Positions 49,860 to 58,981 of a stretch of 64,000 bases of DNA are shown in pieces. Where the stretch lies: assembly GCF_023016285.1 (NCBI RefSeq), contig NZ_CP095413.1:4850501-4914500 (forward strand), given 5' to 3'. The stretch is from Muricauda sp. SCSIO 64092 (GTDB taxonomy: Bacteria > Bacteroidota > Bacteroidia > Flavobacteriales > Flavobacteriaceae). Position 1 is the stretch's first letter. Every line of letters starts with the position of its first letter. A program made the position numbers and the translations under genes. The notes under the pieces were generated by a model. The model made no database searches. It was not told the origin of the DNA and saw only the letters and a list, made by a program, of their open reading frames with translations.

Positions 49860-50768
49860 ATGGAATGGAAAGGTGTTATGCCGGCGGTTACCACCAAATT
49901 TACCAATGATGACCAACTGGATCTGGAAATGTTTTCCATCAACCTAAAAGCGCAGTTGGATGCCGGGGTTGAAGCTATTATTTTGGGGGGAAGTTTAGGC
50001 GAAGCCAGTACTTTGACCAATGGAGAAAAGCAGAAGATGGTGGAACACGCCACCAATTTTGTGGAGGGAAAAGTTCCTATCGTCATGAATATCGCGGAAC
50101 GTTCAACAAAGGCTGCCATTGCCTTGGCCAAAAATGCCAAGGATTGGGGGGCAGGAGGCTTGATGTTGCTTCCCCCCATGCAGTATAAAGCCACTGATTA
50201 TGAGGTGGTTACCTATTTTAAATCCATTGCCTCCAACACGGATTTACCTATTATGATTTACAATAACCCTGTGGATTACAAAATAGAGGTAACTTTGGCT
50301 ATGTTCGATGACCTTTTGAAGGTGGACCATATTTTAGCCGTTAAGGAATCTACCCGTGACATCTCCAATATTACCCGTATACGGAATACTTTTGGGGATA
50401 GGTTAAAAATCCTTTGTGGGGTAGATACCCTGGCTTTGGAGAGTTTGGCGATGGGTGCCGATGGATGGGTTGCCGGTCTGGTGTGTGCCTTCCCTGCCGA
50501 AACAGTGGCCATTTACAAGTTGGTCAAAGCGGGAAGAATTGATGAGGCCATTGCTATTTATCGCTGGTTCTTCCCGTTATTGGAATTGGATATTAATCCC
50601 CAATTGGTCCAAAACATCAAACTGGCTGAGGTTGCCACCGGCATAGGAACGGAAAACGTTCGTCCGCCCAGACTTCCTTTGATGGGAAAGGAACGCGAAC
50701 GGGTTTTACAAATAATAAGGGAAAGTTTAGAAAATCGGCCCAAATTGCCGGATTATAAATCGCTATGA
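49860..50768 (+). CDS. Dihydrodipicolinate synthase family protein (probable pyrroline-hydroxycarboxylate deaminase)
   Basis: A 302-residue (beta/alpha)8 class I aldolase-family enzyme. It has G-G-S-L-G-E-A-S-T-L-T near residue 45, the catalytic Tyr in I-M-I-Y-N-N-P (Y134) and the Schiff-base lysine in L-A-V-K-E-S-T (K162). True DapA would normally be elsewhere; here the gene begins a hydroxyproline operon, so the expected reaction is deamination of delta-1-pyrroline-4-hydroxy-2-carboxylate to alpha-ketoglutarate semialdehyde. This role is from context. The stop overlaps the aldehyde dehydrogenase ATG by 4 bases. Confidence 0.85.
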   Translation: MEWKGVMPAVTTKFTNDDQLDLEMFSINLKAQLDAGVEAIILGGSLGEASTLTNGEKQKMVEHATNFVEGKVPIVMNIAERSTKAAIALAKNAKDWGAGGLMLLPPMQYKATDYEVVTYFKSIASNTDLPIMIYNNPVDYKIEVTLAMFDDLLKVDHILAVKESTRDISNITRIRNTFGDRLKILCGVDTLALESLAMGADGWVAGLVCAFPAETVAIYKLVKAGRIDEAIAIYRWFFPLLELDINPQLVQNIKLAEVATGIGTENVRPPRLPLMGKERERVLQIIRESLENRPKLPDYKSL

Positions 50769-52348
50769 TTACAGGTAAAAACTATATCGGAAATGCGCTT
50801 TCGGCAAAAGGAAGTAAAGCATTCAGAACGTTCGATCCACTCCTAAACCTGGAAACGGAATGGACGTTTTATGAAGCTTCGGATACCGAGGTGAAACAAG
50901 CCGCGAACCTATCCTGGGATGCCTTTTCCGAGTACCAAGAGATTTCCGGGTCAAGAAAAGCCGAATTCTTAAGGGAAATAGCACATCAGATAGAAGCGCT
51001 TGAGGACCATTTGATTCGAGTGTATTGTCGGGAAACCGGATTGCCGGAAGGCCGGGCCAAAGGGGAACGGGGACGGACCTGTTTTCAGTTGCGAACCTTC
51101 GCCAATTTGGTGGAGGAAGGTTCATGGGTAAACGCCACAGTGGACACGGCAGAACCCGATAGAGCGCCCATTCCAAAACCTGATCTGCGAAAAATGTCGG
51201 TTCCCATTGGGCCCATAGCCGTTTTTGGTGCAAGTAATTTTCCGTTGGCCTACTCCACCGCAGGTGGGGATACGGCCAGTGCATTGGCCTCTGGTTGTCC
51301 AGTGGTGGTCAAAAGCCATCCCATGCATGCGGGCACGGGAGAGCTGATCGCTTCGGCGATCATTAAGGCTGTGGAAAAAACTGGAATGCCCAATGGCGTT
51401 TTCTCCAATTTGAACAGTAGCGGAATTGAAGTAGGTCAACAATTGGTCAGCCACCCTAAGATAAAGGGCGTTGGTTTTACAGGTAGTATCCAAGGCGGCC
51501 GCGCATTATTTGACATGGCCTCAAGAAGGGAGGAACCTATTCCGGTCTTTGCCGAAATGGGGAGTATAAATCCTGTAGTATTTTTACCCGGAGCATTGCA
51601 TGCCAAGGCAAACGAGTGGGCAAAAACCTATGCTGGTTCCATTACCTTGGGTACGGGACAATTCTGCACTAATCCGGGTCTGCTTCTAGGGATAAAAAGT
51701 GATGGGTTGAATGCGTTTGTGCAAACCTTGTCGGATGAAATTGTTCAAATTGAACCTTCGAGTATGTTACATCCCAATATCATTTCCAAATACCAGGACA
51801 ATAAGAAGGCCATGGTGGGTGAAGGAGGTGTAAGCGTGGTTGCGGACTATACCACTGAAGTGGCCGAAAACCATGCAAGACAGGCAATTGTAAAGGTTGA
51901 TGGTGCCTCTTTTATCAAAAACCCAAAATTGCACCAAGAAGTCTTCGGTCCTTTTTCCATGGTAGTGGAGTGTGCCCATGAAGAAGAATTGATACAGGCC
52001 ATTACGGGATTGGAAGGACAGCTTACCGGAACCATAATTGCCGGGCAAAAAGAACTTGGCGAACACCAAGCCGTTATCAATGCCCTCCAAAATCGAGTTG
52101 GTCGATTGATTTTTAATGGAGTGCCCACCGGAGTTGAAGTTTGTCCGGCTATGCAGCACGGAGGACCATATCCGGCTTCAACCGATAGTCGTTTTGGAGC
52201 TGTTGGCATTCACGCCATTGAACGATGGGTACGGCCCATAAGTTATCAAAACTGGCCAAATGCATCGCTTCCAGATGCCTTAAAAGATGAAAATCCATTG
52301 GGGATAACACGTTTGGTCAATAATCAAGTAACATCGGAACCCATTTGA
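50765..52348 (+). CDS. Aldehyde dehydrogenase (probable 2,5-dioxovalerate dehydrogenase)
   Basis: A 527-residue NAD(P)-dependent aldehyde dehydrogenase. The cofactor loop is in V-G-F-T-G-S-I-Q-G-G-R, the catalytic Glu in V-F-A-E-M-G-S-I-N-P and the nucleophile Cys in G-T-G-Q-F-C-T-N-P-G. The F-G-A-S-N-F-P-L-A-Y and the later G-V-P-T-G-V-E-V-C-P-A-M-Q-H-G-G-P-Y-P-A match alpha-ketoglutaric semialdehyde dehydrogenases of the longer (520-530) type. It would oxidise the semialdehyde made by the preceding enzyme to alpha-ketoglutarate, feeding the TCA cycle. It overlaps the upstream gene by 4 bases and the epimerase follows by one base. Confidence 0.9.
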   Translation: MITGKNYIGNALSAKGSKAFRTFDPLLNLETEWTFYEASDTEVKQAANLSWDAFSEYQEISGSRKAEFLREIAHQIEALEDHLIRVYCRETGLPEGRAKGERGRTCFQLRTFANLVEEGSWVNATVDTAEPDRAPIPKPDLRKMSVPIGPIAVFGASNFPLAYSTAGGDTASALASGCPVVVKSHPMHAGTGELIASAIIKAVEKTGMPNGVFSNLNSSGIEVGQQLVSHPKIKGVGFTGSIQGGRALFDMASRREEPIPVFAEMGSINPVVFLPGALHAKANEWAKTYAGSITLGTGQFCTNPGLLLGIKSDGLNAFVQTLSDEIVQIEPSSMLHPNIISKYQDNKKAMVGEGGVSVVADYTTEVAENHARQAIVKVDGASFIKNPKLHQEVFGPFSMVVECAHEEELIQAITGLEGQLTGTIIAGQKELGEHQAVINALQNRVGRLIFNGVPTGVEVCPAMQHGGPYPASTDSRFGAVGIHAIERWVRPISYQNWPNASLPDALKDENPLGITRLVNNQVTSEPI

Positions 52349-52349
52349 T

Positions 52350-53360
52350 ATGTCCAGGCATATTTTTGAATGTATCGATGCCCATACCTGTGGCAATCCC
52401 GTTCGATTGGTAAAAAGTGGAGGTCCCAATTTGATAGGGAATACCATGAATGAAAAGCGGCTTCACTTTATCAGGGAGTACGATTGGATCCGTACGGGAT
52501 TGATGTTTGAACCCCGGGGCCATGATATGATGAGCGGCAGTATGCTATATCCGCCCCATGATCCAACCAATGATATGGCCGTGTTGTTCATTGAGACCAG
52601 TGGATGTTTGCCCATGTGCGGACATGGAACTATTGGGACCATAACCATTGCCTTGCAGGAAGGGTTGGTACAACCCAAAAAAGAAGGGGAATTGCGCCTC
52701 GAAACACCTGCCGGGCTGGTGGAAATTCAGTACCAAATGGTAAATGGCAAAGTGGAATGGGTAAAATTGACCAATGTAACCAGCTATTTGGCGGCAGAAG
52801 GACTATCCATTCATTGTCCATCGCTTGGGGAGTTGCATTTTGATGTGGCTTATGGAGGAAATTTTTATGCCATTATCGATTCACAACAAAACTTTTCGGG
52901 TATCCAGGATTTCACGGCAAGCAAACTGATAGCGCTATCCAAGAGACTTCGGTCCCTGATCAATCAGAAATACCCCGACCATTTTGTCCATCCCGAAAAT
53001 GAAACCATTCGGGACGTGTCACACCTACTTTGGACTGGTAAGGTCCTGGACGGAGCGTCCAATGGACGAAATGCTGTTTTTTATGGGGATAAGGCCATTG
53101 ACCGTTCGCCTTGCGGGACAGGTACTTCGGCACGTTTGGCACAATTATATGCAAAAGGGGAATTGAATGTTGGGGAAGAATATGTCCATGAAAGCTATAT
53201 TGGTTCCACCTTTACGGGAAAAATTGAAAAGGAAATCGATTTAGCAGGGAAAAAGGGCATCATTCCGAGTGTTAAGGGCTGGGCCAAGGTGTATGGATAT
53301 AATACCATTGTCATTGATGATGGGGATGACCCTTATGCCCATGGTTTTCAAGTAATTTAG
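52350..53360 (+). CDS. 4-hydroxyproline 2-epimerase (proline racemase family)
   Basis: A 336-residue cofactor-free epimerase. Both catalytic cysteines are present: C90 in L-P-M-C-G-H-G-T and C255 in D-R-S-P-C-G-T-G-T-S, which separates it from the trans-3-hydroxyproline dehydratases that lack one of them. The start I-D-A-H-T-C-G-N-P-V-R and E-P-R-G-H-D-M-M-S-G are typical of the hydroxyproline branch. It converts trans-4-hydroxy-L-proline to cis-4-hydroxy-D-proline in the cytosol, the first step of the pathway encoded here. It starts one base after the dehydrogenase stop and is followed by the oxidase by one base. Confidence 0.93.
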   Translation: MSRHIFECIDAHTCGNPVRLVKSGGPNLIGNTMNEKRLHFIREYDWIRTGLMFEPRGHDMMSGSMLYPPHDPTNDMAVLFIETSGCLPMCGHGTIGTITIALQEGLVQPKKEGELRLETPAGLVEIQYQMVNGKVEWVKLTNVTSYLAAEGLSIHCPSLGELHFDVAYGGNFYAIIDSQQNFSGIQDFTASKLIALSKRLRSLINQKYPDHFVHPENETIRDVSHLLWTGKVLDGASNGRNAVFYGDKAIDRSPCGTGTSARLAQLYAKGELNVGEEYVHESYIGSTFTGKIEKEIDLAGKKGIIPSVKGWAKVYGYNTIVIDDGDDPYAHGFQVI

Positions 53361-53361
53361 G

Positions 53362-54612
53362 ATGGATAAAAGCGTTGTAGTCATTGGAGGAGGGATTATA
53401 GGTCTCTGTACGGCCTATTACCTTCAAAAAGAAGGCCATCAAGTTATCCTTATTGATAAGTCCAATATGGACAGTGGTGCCAGTTATGTGAATGCAGGGT
53501 ATCTCACCCCAAGTCATATTGTACCGCTGGCCGCTCCCGGAATGATTTCCAAGGGACTAAAATATATGTTCAATTCGTCCAGTCCTTTTTACATGAAGCC
53601 GAGATGGGACAAAGACTTTATAAAATGGGCTTTGGCCTTCAAAAAATCATCAACAAGGGCAAAGGTTGCCAAGGCCATGCCCCACATTAGGGATATCAAT
53701 GTTTTCAGTAGGGACCTTTTTGATGATTTAAAGACTTCAAAGGACATAGGGGATTTTCATTACGAACGCAAGGGACTGTTGATGTTGTACCAAACCCATA
53801 AGGAAGGTGATCATGAGAAGGAAACTGCGGTAAGGGCAAAACGTTTGGGGCTGCAATCCGAAATTTTGGACATTGAGGGAATCCAAAAAATGGAACCCAA
53901 TATAAAAATAAAGGCGCTGGGCGCCGTTCATTACCACTGTGATGGACATACAACCCCCTATGATTTCATGTCCAAAATGATTTCCTTTTTGGAAAAATCG
54001 GGAGTTACAATCCATAAGAACGAAGAGGTGCTGGATTTTTCCGTTTCCGATGGAAGAATCACTACAATTCAGACCAAAAGCAACCAATACAAGGCTGATG
54101 AGGTGGTTTTGGCCTCCGGGACCTGGTCTTCCCATCTCACCAAAAAGTTGGGAATCCAATTATTCCTTCAAGCTGGGAAAGGTTATCGGATCGATATGAC
54201 CAAATCCACCGGAATAACCATGCCTGCATTACTTTTGGAAGCCAAAATCGCGGTTACGCCCATGAAAGGGTTTACCCGCTTTGCGGGAACCATGGAGTTT
54301 TCCGGAATTAACAAAAGGATTCGAAAGGAAAGGGTGCAGGCCATCGTAGATGGTGCCAAACGATTTTATGAGGGACTGGAAATCCCTAAGGGCCCTTTGG
54401 AGGGCGCTGAATGTGGACTGCGTCCCGTAAGTCCGGATGGACTGCCTTATATTGGAAGGGTGGAAAGCCTTCAAAATATGACCATCGCCACAGGCCATGC
54501 CATGATGGGATGGAGTTTGGGCCCGGCAACCGGAAAATTGGTATCCGAAATCATTTCAGGACATCGCCCTTCCCTGGACCTCACACCCTATCATCCCGGA
54601 CGTAGATTTTAA
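53362..54612 (+). CDS. FAD-dependent D-amino acid dehydrogenase (probable cis-4-hydroxy-D-proline dehydrogenase)
   Basis: A 416-residue flavoprotein of the DAO/DadA family. The ADP-binding loop is V-V-I-G-G-G-I-I-G-L-C-T-A-Y-Y-L near the N-terminus, the substrate domain lies in the middle, and the C-terminal FAD-contact segment is G-L-R-P-V-S-P-D-G-L-P-Y-I-G with G-H-A-M-M-G-W-S-L-G-P. Given the operon, it oxidises cis-4-hydroxy-D-proline to the pyrroline intermediate, passing electrons to the quinone pool. This is the second step of the pathway, encoded last. There is no visible transporter for hydroxyproline in the operon; 82 bases of non-coding sequence follow. Confidence 0.9.
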   Translation: MDKSVVVIGGGIIGLCTAYYLQKEGHQVILIDKSNMDSGASYVNAGYLTPSHIVPLAAPGMISKGLKYMFNSSSPFYMKPRWDKDFIKWALAFKKSSTRAKVAKAMPHIRDINVFSRDLFDDLKTSKDIGDFHYERKGLLMLYQTHKEGDHEKETAVRAKRLGLQSEILDIEGIQKMEPNIKIKALGAVHYHCDGHTTPYDFMSKMISFLEKSGVTIHKNEEVLDFSVSDGRITTIQTKSNQYKADEVVLASGTWSSHLTKKLGIQLFLQAGKGYRIDMTKSTGITMPALLLEAKIAVTPMKGFTRFAGTMEFSGINKRIRKERVQAIVDGAKRFYEGLEIPKGPLEGAECGLRPVSPDGLPYIGRVESLQNMTIATGHAMMGWSLGPATGKLVSEIISGHRPSLDLTPYHPGRRF

Positions 54613-54694
54613 AAAAGGTATGTTCTCCCAATAATTTCGATAAGTGGCATCAAATTTGTTTTTCTGTTGGGGAACAAGAACGTAATTTTACAGC

Positions 54695-55630
54695 ATGATA
54701 AAACACTACTCCTTTTTTCTTGTTTCCTTCCTGTTTTTGTCCACCATGGCCATTTCCCAGGAAATCAAACAATTTGGTTTAGAGGACTTTGACTTGAAAG
54801 GAAATGTAAAGACATGCCAGGTCATTACCGACTATGGACAGGAAATCTTTGAATTTGATATCCTTGGTAGACTTGTCCAGGTAACTACCCAATACAACGA
54901 TCAGGACAAGGATGTTACCTCCTATAAATTTAACAAGGACCAACTCATGGAAAAACGGGTGGAGAGTTTTAAGGACAATGAATTGGATCTGTCCTCCTCC
55001 ATGGCCTATCTGTACACAATAGATAGCACCGAAACAAAAACGATAACGGAACAGATCATTTCATACGACAGGGAGTTTGTAGAGGTTCAAGAATATCAGT
55101 ACGACGAAGCGAATCGATTGTCCAATATCATTACTTCCCATCAAAATGCGGTAGACGAAGTAAAAATAGAGTATACGGCGTACAAGAACGAAACGACCAG
55201 GACGTATTTTGAAAATGGAATAGTGCAAAAATCCATTCGTGAGTCAACAAAAAACAGGAAGGGATCGGGAAATTTGAAAGTGGTTTTAACCAAAAACTAC
55301 GTGGACGGCGAACCCGACAAAGCCATTGAACAAATCACGGATAGCAGGAATTTATTGATTTCCGAGAAAATCTTTTTCCATGATTTGACCAAAGGGGAAT
55401 TTGTCCTACAGAAGAAGCACTCGTTTGAGTATGATCCAGAGGGTGTCTTGGTCAAGGAGATTATTAATAAAGGGAATGCCATCGCCGAAAAAAACTACAT
55501 TTTTCAGTTTGATGACAACGAAGAACCGAACTGGGTAAAAAAAATAACAACTCCGGAAAATACATTTACCACAAGGAGAATGGACTACTATCCCAAAGCT
55601 GTTGCAGATTTGGAAATTCCCAAGGATTAA
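54695..55630 (+). CDS. Exported protein of unknown function, YD-repeat-like strands
   Basis: A 311-residue protein with a signal peptide (M-I-K-H-Y-S-F-F-L-V-S-F-L-F-L-S-T-M-A). The rest is a series of beta-strand repeats with motifs such as F-E-F-D-I-L-G-R-L-V, V-Q-E-Y-Q-Y-D-E-A-N-R-L and F-E-Y-D-P-E-G-V-L-V, which resemble YD (RHS-like) repeats at low similarity. No enzyme motif is seen. It is probably periplasmic or on the outer membrane. It stands alone between the hydroxyproline operon and the menaquinone cluster. I cannot assign a role. Confidence 0.7.
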   Translation: MIKHYSFFLVSFLFLSTMAISQEIKQFGLEDFDLKGNVKTCQVITDYGQEIFEFDILGRLVQVTTQYNDQDKDVTSYKFNKDQLMEKRVESFKDNELDLSSSMAYLYTIDSTETKTITEQIISYDREFVEVQEYQYDEANRLSNIITSHQNAVDEVKIEYTAYKNETTRTYFENGIVQKSIRESTKNRKGSGNLKVVLTKNYVDGEPDKAIEQITDSRNLLISEKIFFHDLTKGEFVLQKKHSFEYDPEGVLVKEIINKGNAIAEKNYIFQFDDNEEPNWVKKITTPENTFTTRRMDYYPKAVADLEIPKD

Positions 55631-55695
55631 AGGAAAGGATGCGTTCTCCCAAAGGACATTTGATTCCTATTTTTGTGGCCATACCTTAGCGCTAA

Positions 55696-56127
55696 ATGAA
55701 AACTATGGAAGACCATAAAGAAAAAATCCTTTCAATTTGCAACCAAATCCGTAAGGGGACTTTAATGGAGACCTTGGATATTGAGTATGTGGACGTTGGT
55801 GAAAACTTCTTGATTGCCAGGATGCCGGTTTCACCAAAAGTGCATCAGCCGGATGGCGTGCTGCACGGTGGGGCTTCGGTCGCTTTGGCCGAAAGTGTGG
55901 GCAGTGCCGCATCCTATGTTTTTTTGGACGGCAACAATTTTTACATTAGGGGCATTGAGATAGCCGCAAACCATGTCAAGAGCATTAGGGATGGTTTTGT
56001 TTATGCCAAAGCCAGTATACTTCATAAAGGACGTACGACCCAACTCTGGGAGATTCGAATAACCGATGGGGAAGGACAACTTATCTCCAATTGTAAATTG
56101 ACCACCATTGCCCTCCCCAAAAAGTAA
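55696..56127 (+). CDS. menI: Hotdog-fold thioesterase (probable DHNA-CoA thioesterase)
   Basis: A 143-residue acyl-CoA thioesterase of the PaaI/hotdog family. It has P-D-G-V-L-H-G-G-A-S-V-A-L-A-E-S-V-G-S, where the H-G-G and E are the active site of the 4HBT-like group, and G-I-E-I-A-A-N-H-V-K-S in the later strand. Located directly before isochorismate synthase and menD, it probably hydrolyses 1,4-dihydroxy-2-naphthoyl-CoA in menaquinone synthesis; this assignment rests on context. ATG 55696 or 55705 are both possible starts. The coding end overlaps the isochorismate synthase frame by 20 bases. Confidence 0.82.
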   Translation: MKTMEDHKEKILSICNQIRKGTLMETLDIEYVDVGENFLIARMPVSPKVHQPDGVLHGGASVALAESVGSAASYVFLDGNNFYIRGIEIAANHVKSIRDGFVYAKASILHKGRTTQLWEIRITDGEGQLISNCKLTTIALPKK

Positions 56128-57163
56128 TGAAATTATCCAAAAGGCCAATGAATGGCTAAAAGATGGTCTCCCATTTGTCATTTATCGTTATCCGGGAGAT
56201 TTTTGGGTACGAGGTATTTTTCAACAGGATACCTCCCTTTTCACGGCACCTGATTTTCAGGTTTCCGGCTTCTTGTTTGCGCCTTTTGATACCACCGGTG
56301 ACATGGTTCTGATACCTGGAAAGGTCCATAAGGGGGAAATTGTCCCACTACAACAGACCAAAACACATCAAAAAGCGGTGGATCTTTCGGAAAATGGGAT
56401 GGAAACCTATCTGGAACTCATAAAAAAAACCGTTTCAGAAATACAGGAAAGTGAGGTAAGGAAAATTGTGATATCGCGGCGCATACAAAGACGTACTAAA
56501 AAAAGTCCCGTAGCCATTATTTCCAATCTTCTCGCCAAATATCCAAATGCTTTTTGCTATTGGTGGTACCATCCAAAAGTAGGGATGTGGTTGGGCGCCA
56601 CACCGGAACGGCTGCTCACCTACAAGAATGGCGAACTATTCACGACCTCCCTCGCGGGAACCCTCCCTGCGGAAAAAGGGATAGCCCCCAAATGGACCCC
56701 GAAAGAACGCGAAGAGCAACAAATGGTGACCCACTATATTTTAAAAAGTTTGGAGGGCAAGGTGGAAAACCTGCAGGTTTCCGAACAAAAAAATGTAAGG
56801 GCAGGGGGGTTATGGCATTTGAAATCCGAAATACAGGGACGTCTGGATTCGAAAAAGGATTTGTATGGAATAGTCAACGAATTGCATCCAACCCCTGCAG
56901 TTTGTGGGCTTCCAAAAACCAGGGCGCTTGATTTCATCCTGAATTACGAAGGTTATGATCGGGAGTTTTATACTGGATTTTTGGGAACGTTGAATGTAGA
57001 AGGCAAGGAAGAGATGGATTTATTCGTAAATCTTAGGTGTTTCAAATATGATGATGGAAATGCACAAATCTTTGTAGGAGGCGGAATTACATCGGCATCC
57101 GATCCACAAAAAGAATGGGAAGAGACCCAATTCAAGAGCAAAACCATTCTGGACGTGTTGTGA
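56108..57163 (+). CDS. menF: Isochorismate synthase (chorismate-binding enzyme)
   Basis: A 351-residue chorismate-utilising enzyme that converts chorismate to isochorismate, the first step of menaquinone synthesis. The C-terminal half holds the family core: V-R-K-I-V-I-S-R-R-I-Q, W-L-G-A-T-P-E-R-L-L, T-S-L-A-G-T, H-P-T-P-A-V-C-G-L-P, and F-Y-T-G-F-L-G. It is short at the N-terminus relative to E. coli MenF, as usual for flavobacteria. No ATG exists in frame before residue 70, so TTG 56108 is the most likely start, with a 20-base overlap into the thioesterase gene. MenD follows 46 bases later with its own promoter. Confidence 0.88.
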   Translation: MPSPKSNEIIQKANEWLKDGLPFVIYRYPGDFWVRGIFQQDTSLFTAPDFQVSGFLFAPFDTTGDMVLIPGKVHKGEIVPLQQTKTHQKAVDLSENGMETYLELIKKTVSEIQESEVRKIVISRRIQRRTKKSPVAIISNLLAKYPNAFCYWWYHPKVGMWLGATPERLLTYKNGELFTTSLAGTLPAEKGIAPKWTPKEREEQQMVTHYILKSLEGKVENLQVSEQKNVRAGGLWHLKSEIQGRLDSKKDLYGIVNELHPTPAVCGLPKTRALDFILNYEGYDREFYTGFLGTLNVEGKEEMDLFVNLRCFKYDDGNAQIFVGGGITSASDPQKEWEETQFKSKTILDVL

Positions 57164-57170
57164 TATACTG

Positions 57171-57202
57171 TTGCACAATACGGTACACCATCCGTATTTT
57201 TG
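57171..57202 (+). promoter_or_regulatory. Bacteroidota promoter for menD
   Basis: TTG (57171-57173), a 21-base spacer and TATTTTTG (57195-57202) form a full match. The menD ATG at 57209 starts only 6 bases after the -7 element, so the message is leaderless or nearly so. Confidence 0.75.
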
Positions 57203-57208
57203 TAGGCA

Positions 57209-58957
57209 ATGAAGTACTCCAACATCCCCGCGGCCCAACTTCTAGTCCTTTCATGCAGAGCGGCCGGAATAAAAGATATCGTGATATCTCCGGGTTCCAG
57301 AAACGCCCCTTTAACACTAAGTTTTACGGGTGACCCCTTTTTCAATTGTTTCAGCATTGTAGATGAACGTTGTGCTGCTTTTTTCGCGTTGGGCATAGCA
57401 CAGAACCAAAGGAGGCCCACGGCCATTGTCTGCACTTCCGGCAGCGCACTCTTAAACTATTATCCCGCCATAGCAGAGGCATTTTACAGTGATATCCCGC
57501 TCGTGATACTCTCGGCGGACAGGCCAACCTATAAAATTGATGTTGGGGACGGGCAGACCATTCGGCAGGACAATGTGTTTGATCGCCATATTGGGTATTC
57601 CGCAAATCTAAAGATGGATGTATCCCACGCCCGGGAAAGGGTGTCGGTTTATTTTCCGGAACACTTGGAAAACACACAGGAGTCCATAGATGATTATAAT
57701 GAACAACAAATAAATTCCGCTTTTGCCATAGCCTTTGGGCAGCAGCTCCCCATACACATCAATATCCCTTTTGAAGAGCCGCTTTATGGGGTTCGGGAAG
57801 TACAGGACAAGGATACTGTACGTATGGCCATTGAACCCACCACGGAAATCGATTTGGATTTTGACAGGATCAAAAAGATATGGAATGGATCTAAACGGAA
57901 GATGGTTCTTGTAGGCGTAAATTCACCCGGCTCCATTGATGCCCTTTGGTTGGAGAAATTGAGTAAGGACCCGTCAACACTTGTATTTACGGAGACCACT
58001 TCCAATTTACATCACCCCAATTTTTTCCCAAGTATCGATAGCATTATTTTTCCTATTGAAAAGTCGAAAAACACCGACGAACGCTTTACCGATTTACGAC
58101 CCGAGGTTTTATTGACTTTGGGAGGATTGGTTGTTTCTAAAAAGGTCAAGGCCTTCTTACGAAAGTACAGACCCAAATATCATTGGCATATACATGGAAC
58201 CAAAGCGTACGATACCTACTTTTCATTAACCGGACATTTTAAGATGGATGCAAATGATTTCTTGTCCAAACTATTGTCCAATAATGAGGTTTGTGGGAGT
58301 CCATACTTCAAGACCTGGGAATTGGTGAAGAAAACGTATGAATCCAAACGAAATACGTATGCAGCGAAGGCACCTTTTTCGGATTTTTCCGTTTTTCACA
58401 TTGTCCAGGAACAACTCCCTGCCCATGCCCAAGTCCATTTATCCAACAGTTCAACGGTGCGATATGCCCAACTGTTCCCAATCCATTCATCCATAAAGGT
58501 ATACTGCAATAGGGGTACAAGTGGTATTGACGGATGCACTTCAACGGCCATTGGTTCTTCGTTCTACAACAAAGAACCCACCATCCTAATTACAGGGGAT
58601 CTGAGCTTTTTTTATGATAGTAATGCCCTTTGGAACGATTATTTGAGAAATGATTTTAGGATTATTCTCATCAATAATGGGGGTGGAGGTATTTTCAGGA
58701 TTTTACCGGGCTTTGATGGCTCTGAAAAGTTTGCAACTTTTTTTGAGACCAAGCATCGGTTGACCGCCAAACATCAATGTGAACAATTTGGTCTGGATTA
58801 CAGTTCGGCAACGAATATGATGGAATTAAAAAACGCATTGTCTTCCTTTTTTCAAGATTCGGGAAAACCTAAGCTCCTGGAGATATTTACCCCTAGGGAA
58901 GTAAATGATAAAATTTTGCTTGGTTACTTTGATTTTATATCTTCGGATTATAGTTAA
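57209..58957 (+). CDS. menD: 2-Succinyl-5-enolpyruvyl-6-hydroxy-3-cyclohexene-1-carboxylate synthase
   Basis: A 582-residue ThDP-dependent enzyme that joins isochorismate and alpha-ketoglutarate in menaquinone synthesis. The start M-K-Y-S-N-I-P-A-A-Q-L-L and V-I-S-P-G-S-R-N-A-P-L-T-L are diagnostic. The central domain follows, then N-R-G-T-S-G-I-D-G-C-T-S-T-A-I-G and I-T-G-D-L-S-F-F-Y-D-S-N-A-L-W, the C-terminal thiamine-binding part with G-D-L-S and I-N-N-G-G-G-G-I-F. The length is normal for MenD. It has its own promoter with a very short leader and is followed by DUF2853. Confidence 0.95.
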   Translation: MKYSNIPAAQLLVLSCRAAGIKDIVISPGSRNAPLTLSFTGDPFFNCFSIVDERCAAFFALGIAQNQRRPTAIVCTSGSALLNYYPAIAEAFYSDIPLVILSADRPTYKIDVGDGQTIRQDNVFDRHIGYSANLKMDVSHARERVSVYFPEHLENTQESIDDYNEQQINSAFAIAFGQQLPIHINIPFEEPLYGVREVQDKDTVRMAIEPTTEIDLDFDRIKKIWNGSKRKMVLVGVNSPGSIDALWLEKLSKDPSTLVFTETTSNLHHPNFFPSIDSIIFPIEKSKNTDERFTDLRPEVLLTLGGLVVSKKVKAFLRKYRPKYHWHIHGTKAYDTYFSLTGHFKMDANDFLSKLLSNNEVCGSPYFKTWELVKKTYESKRNTYAAKAPFSDFSVFHIVQEQLPAHAQVHLSNSSTVRYAQLFPIHSSIKVYCNRGTSGIDGCTSTAIGSSFYNKEPTILITGDLSFFYDSNALWNDYLRNDFRIILINNGGGGIFRILPGFDGSEKFATFFETKHRLTAKHQCEQFGLDYSSATNMMELKNALSSFFQDSGKPKLLEIFTPREVNDKILLGYFDFISSDYS

Positions 58958-58981
58958 ACCTCTGTAAAAACACTAACAATT

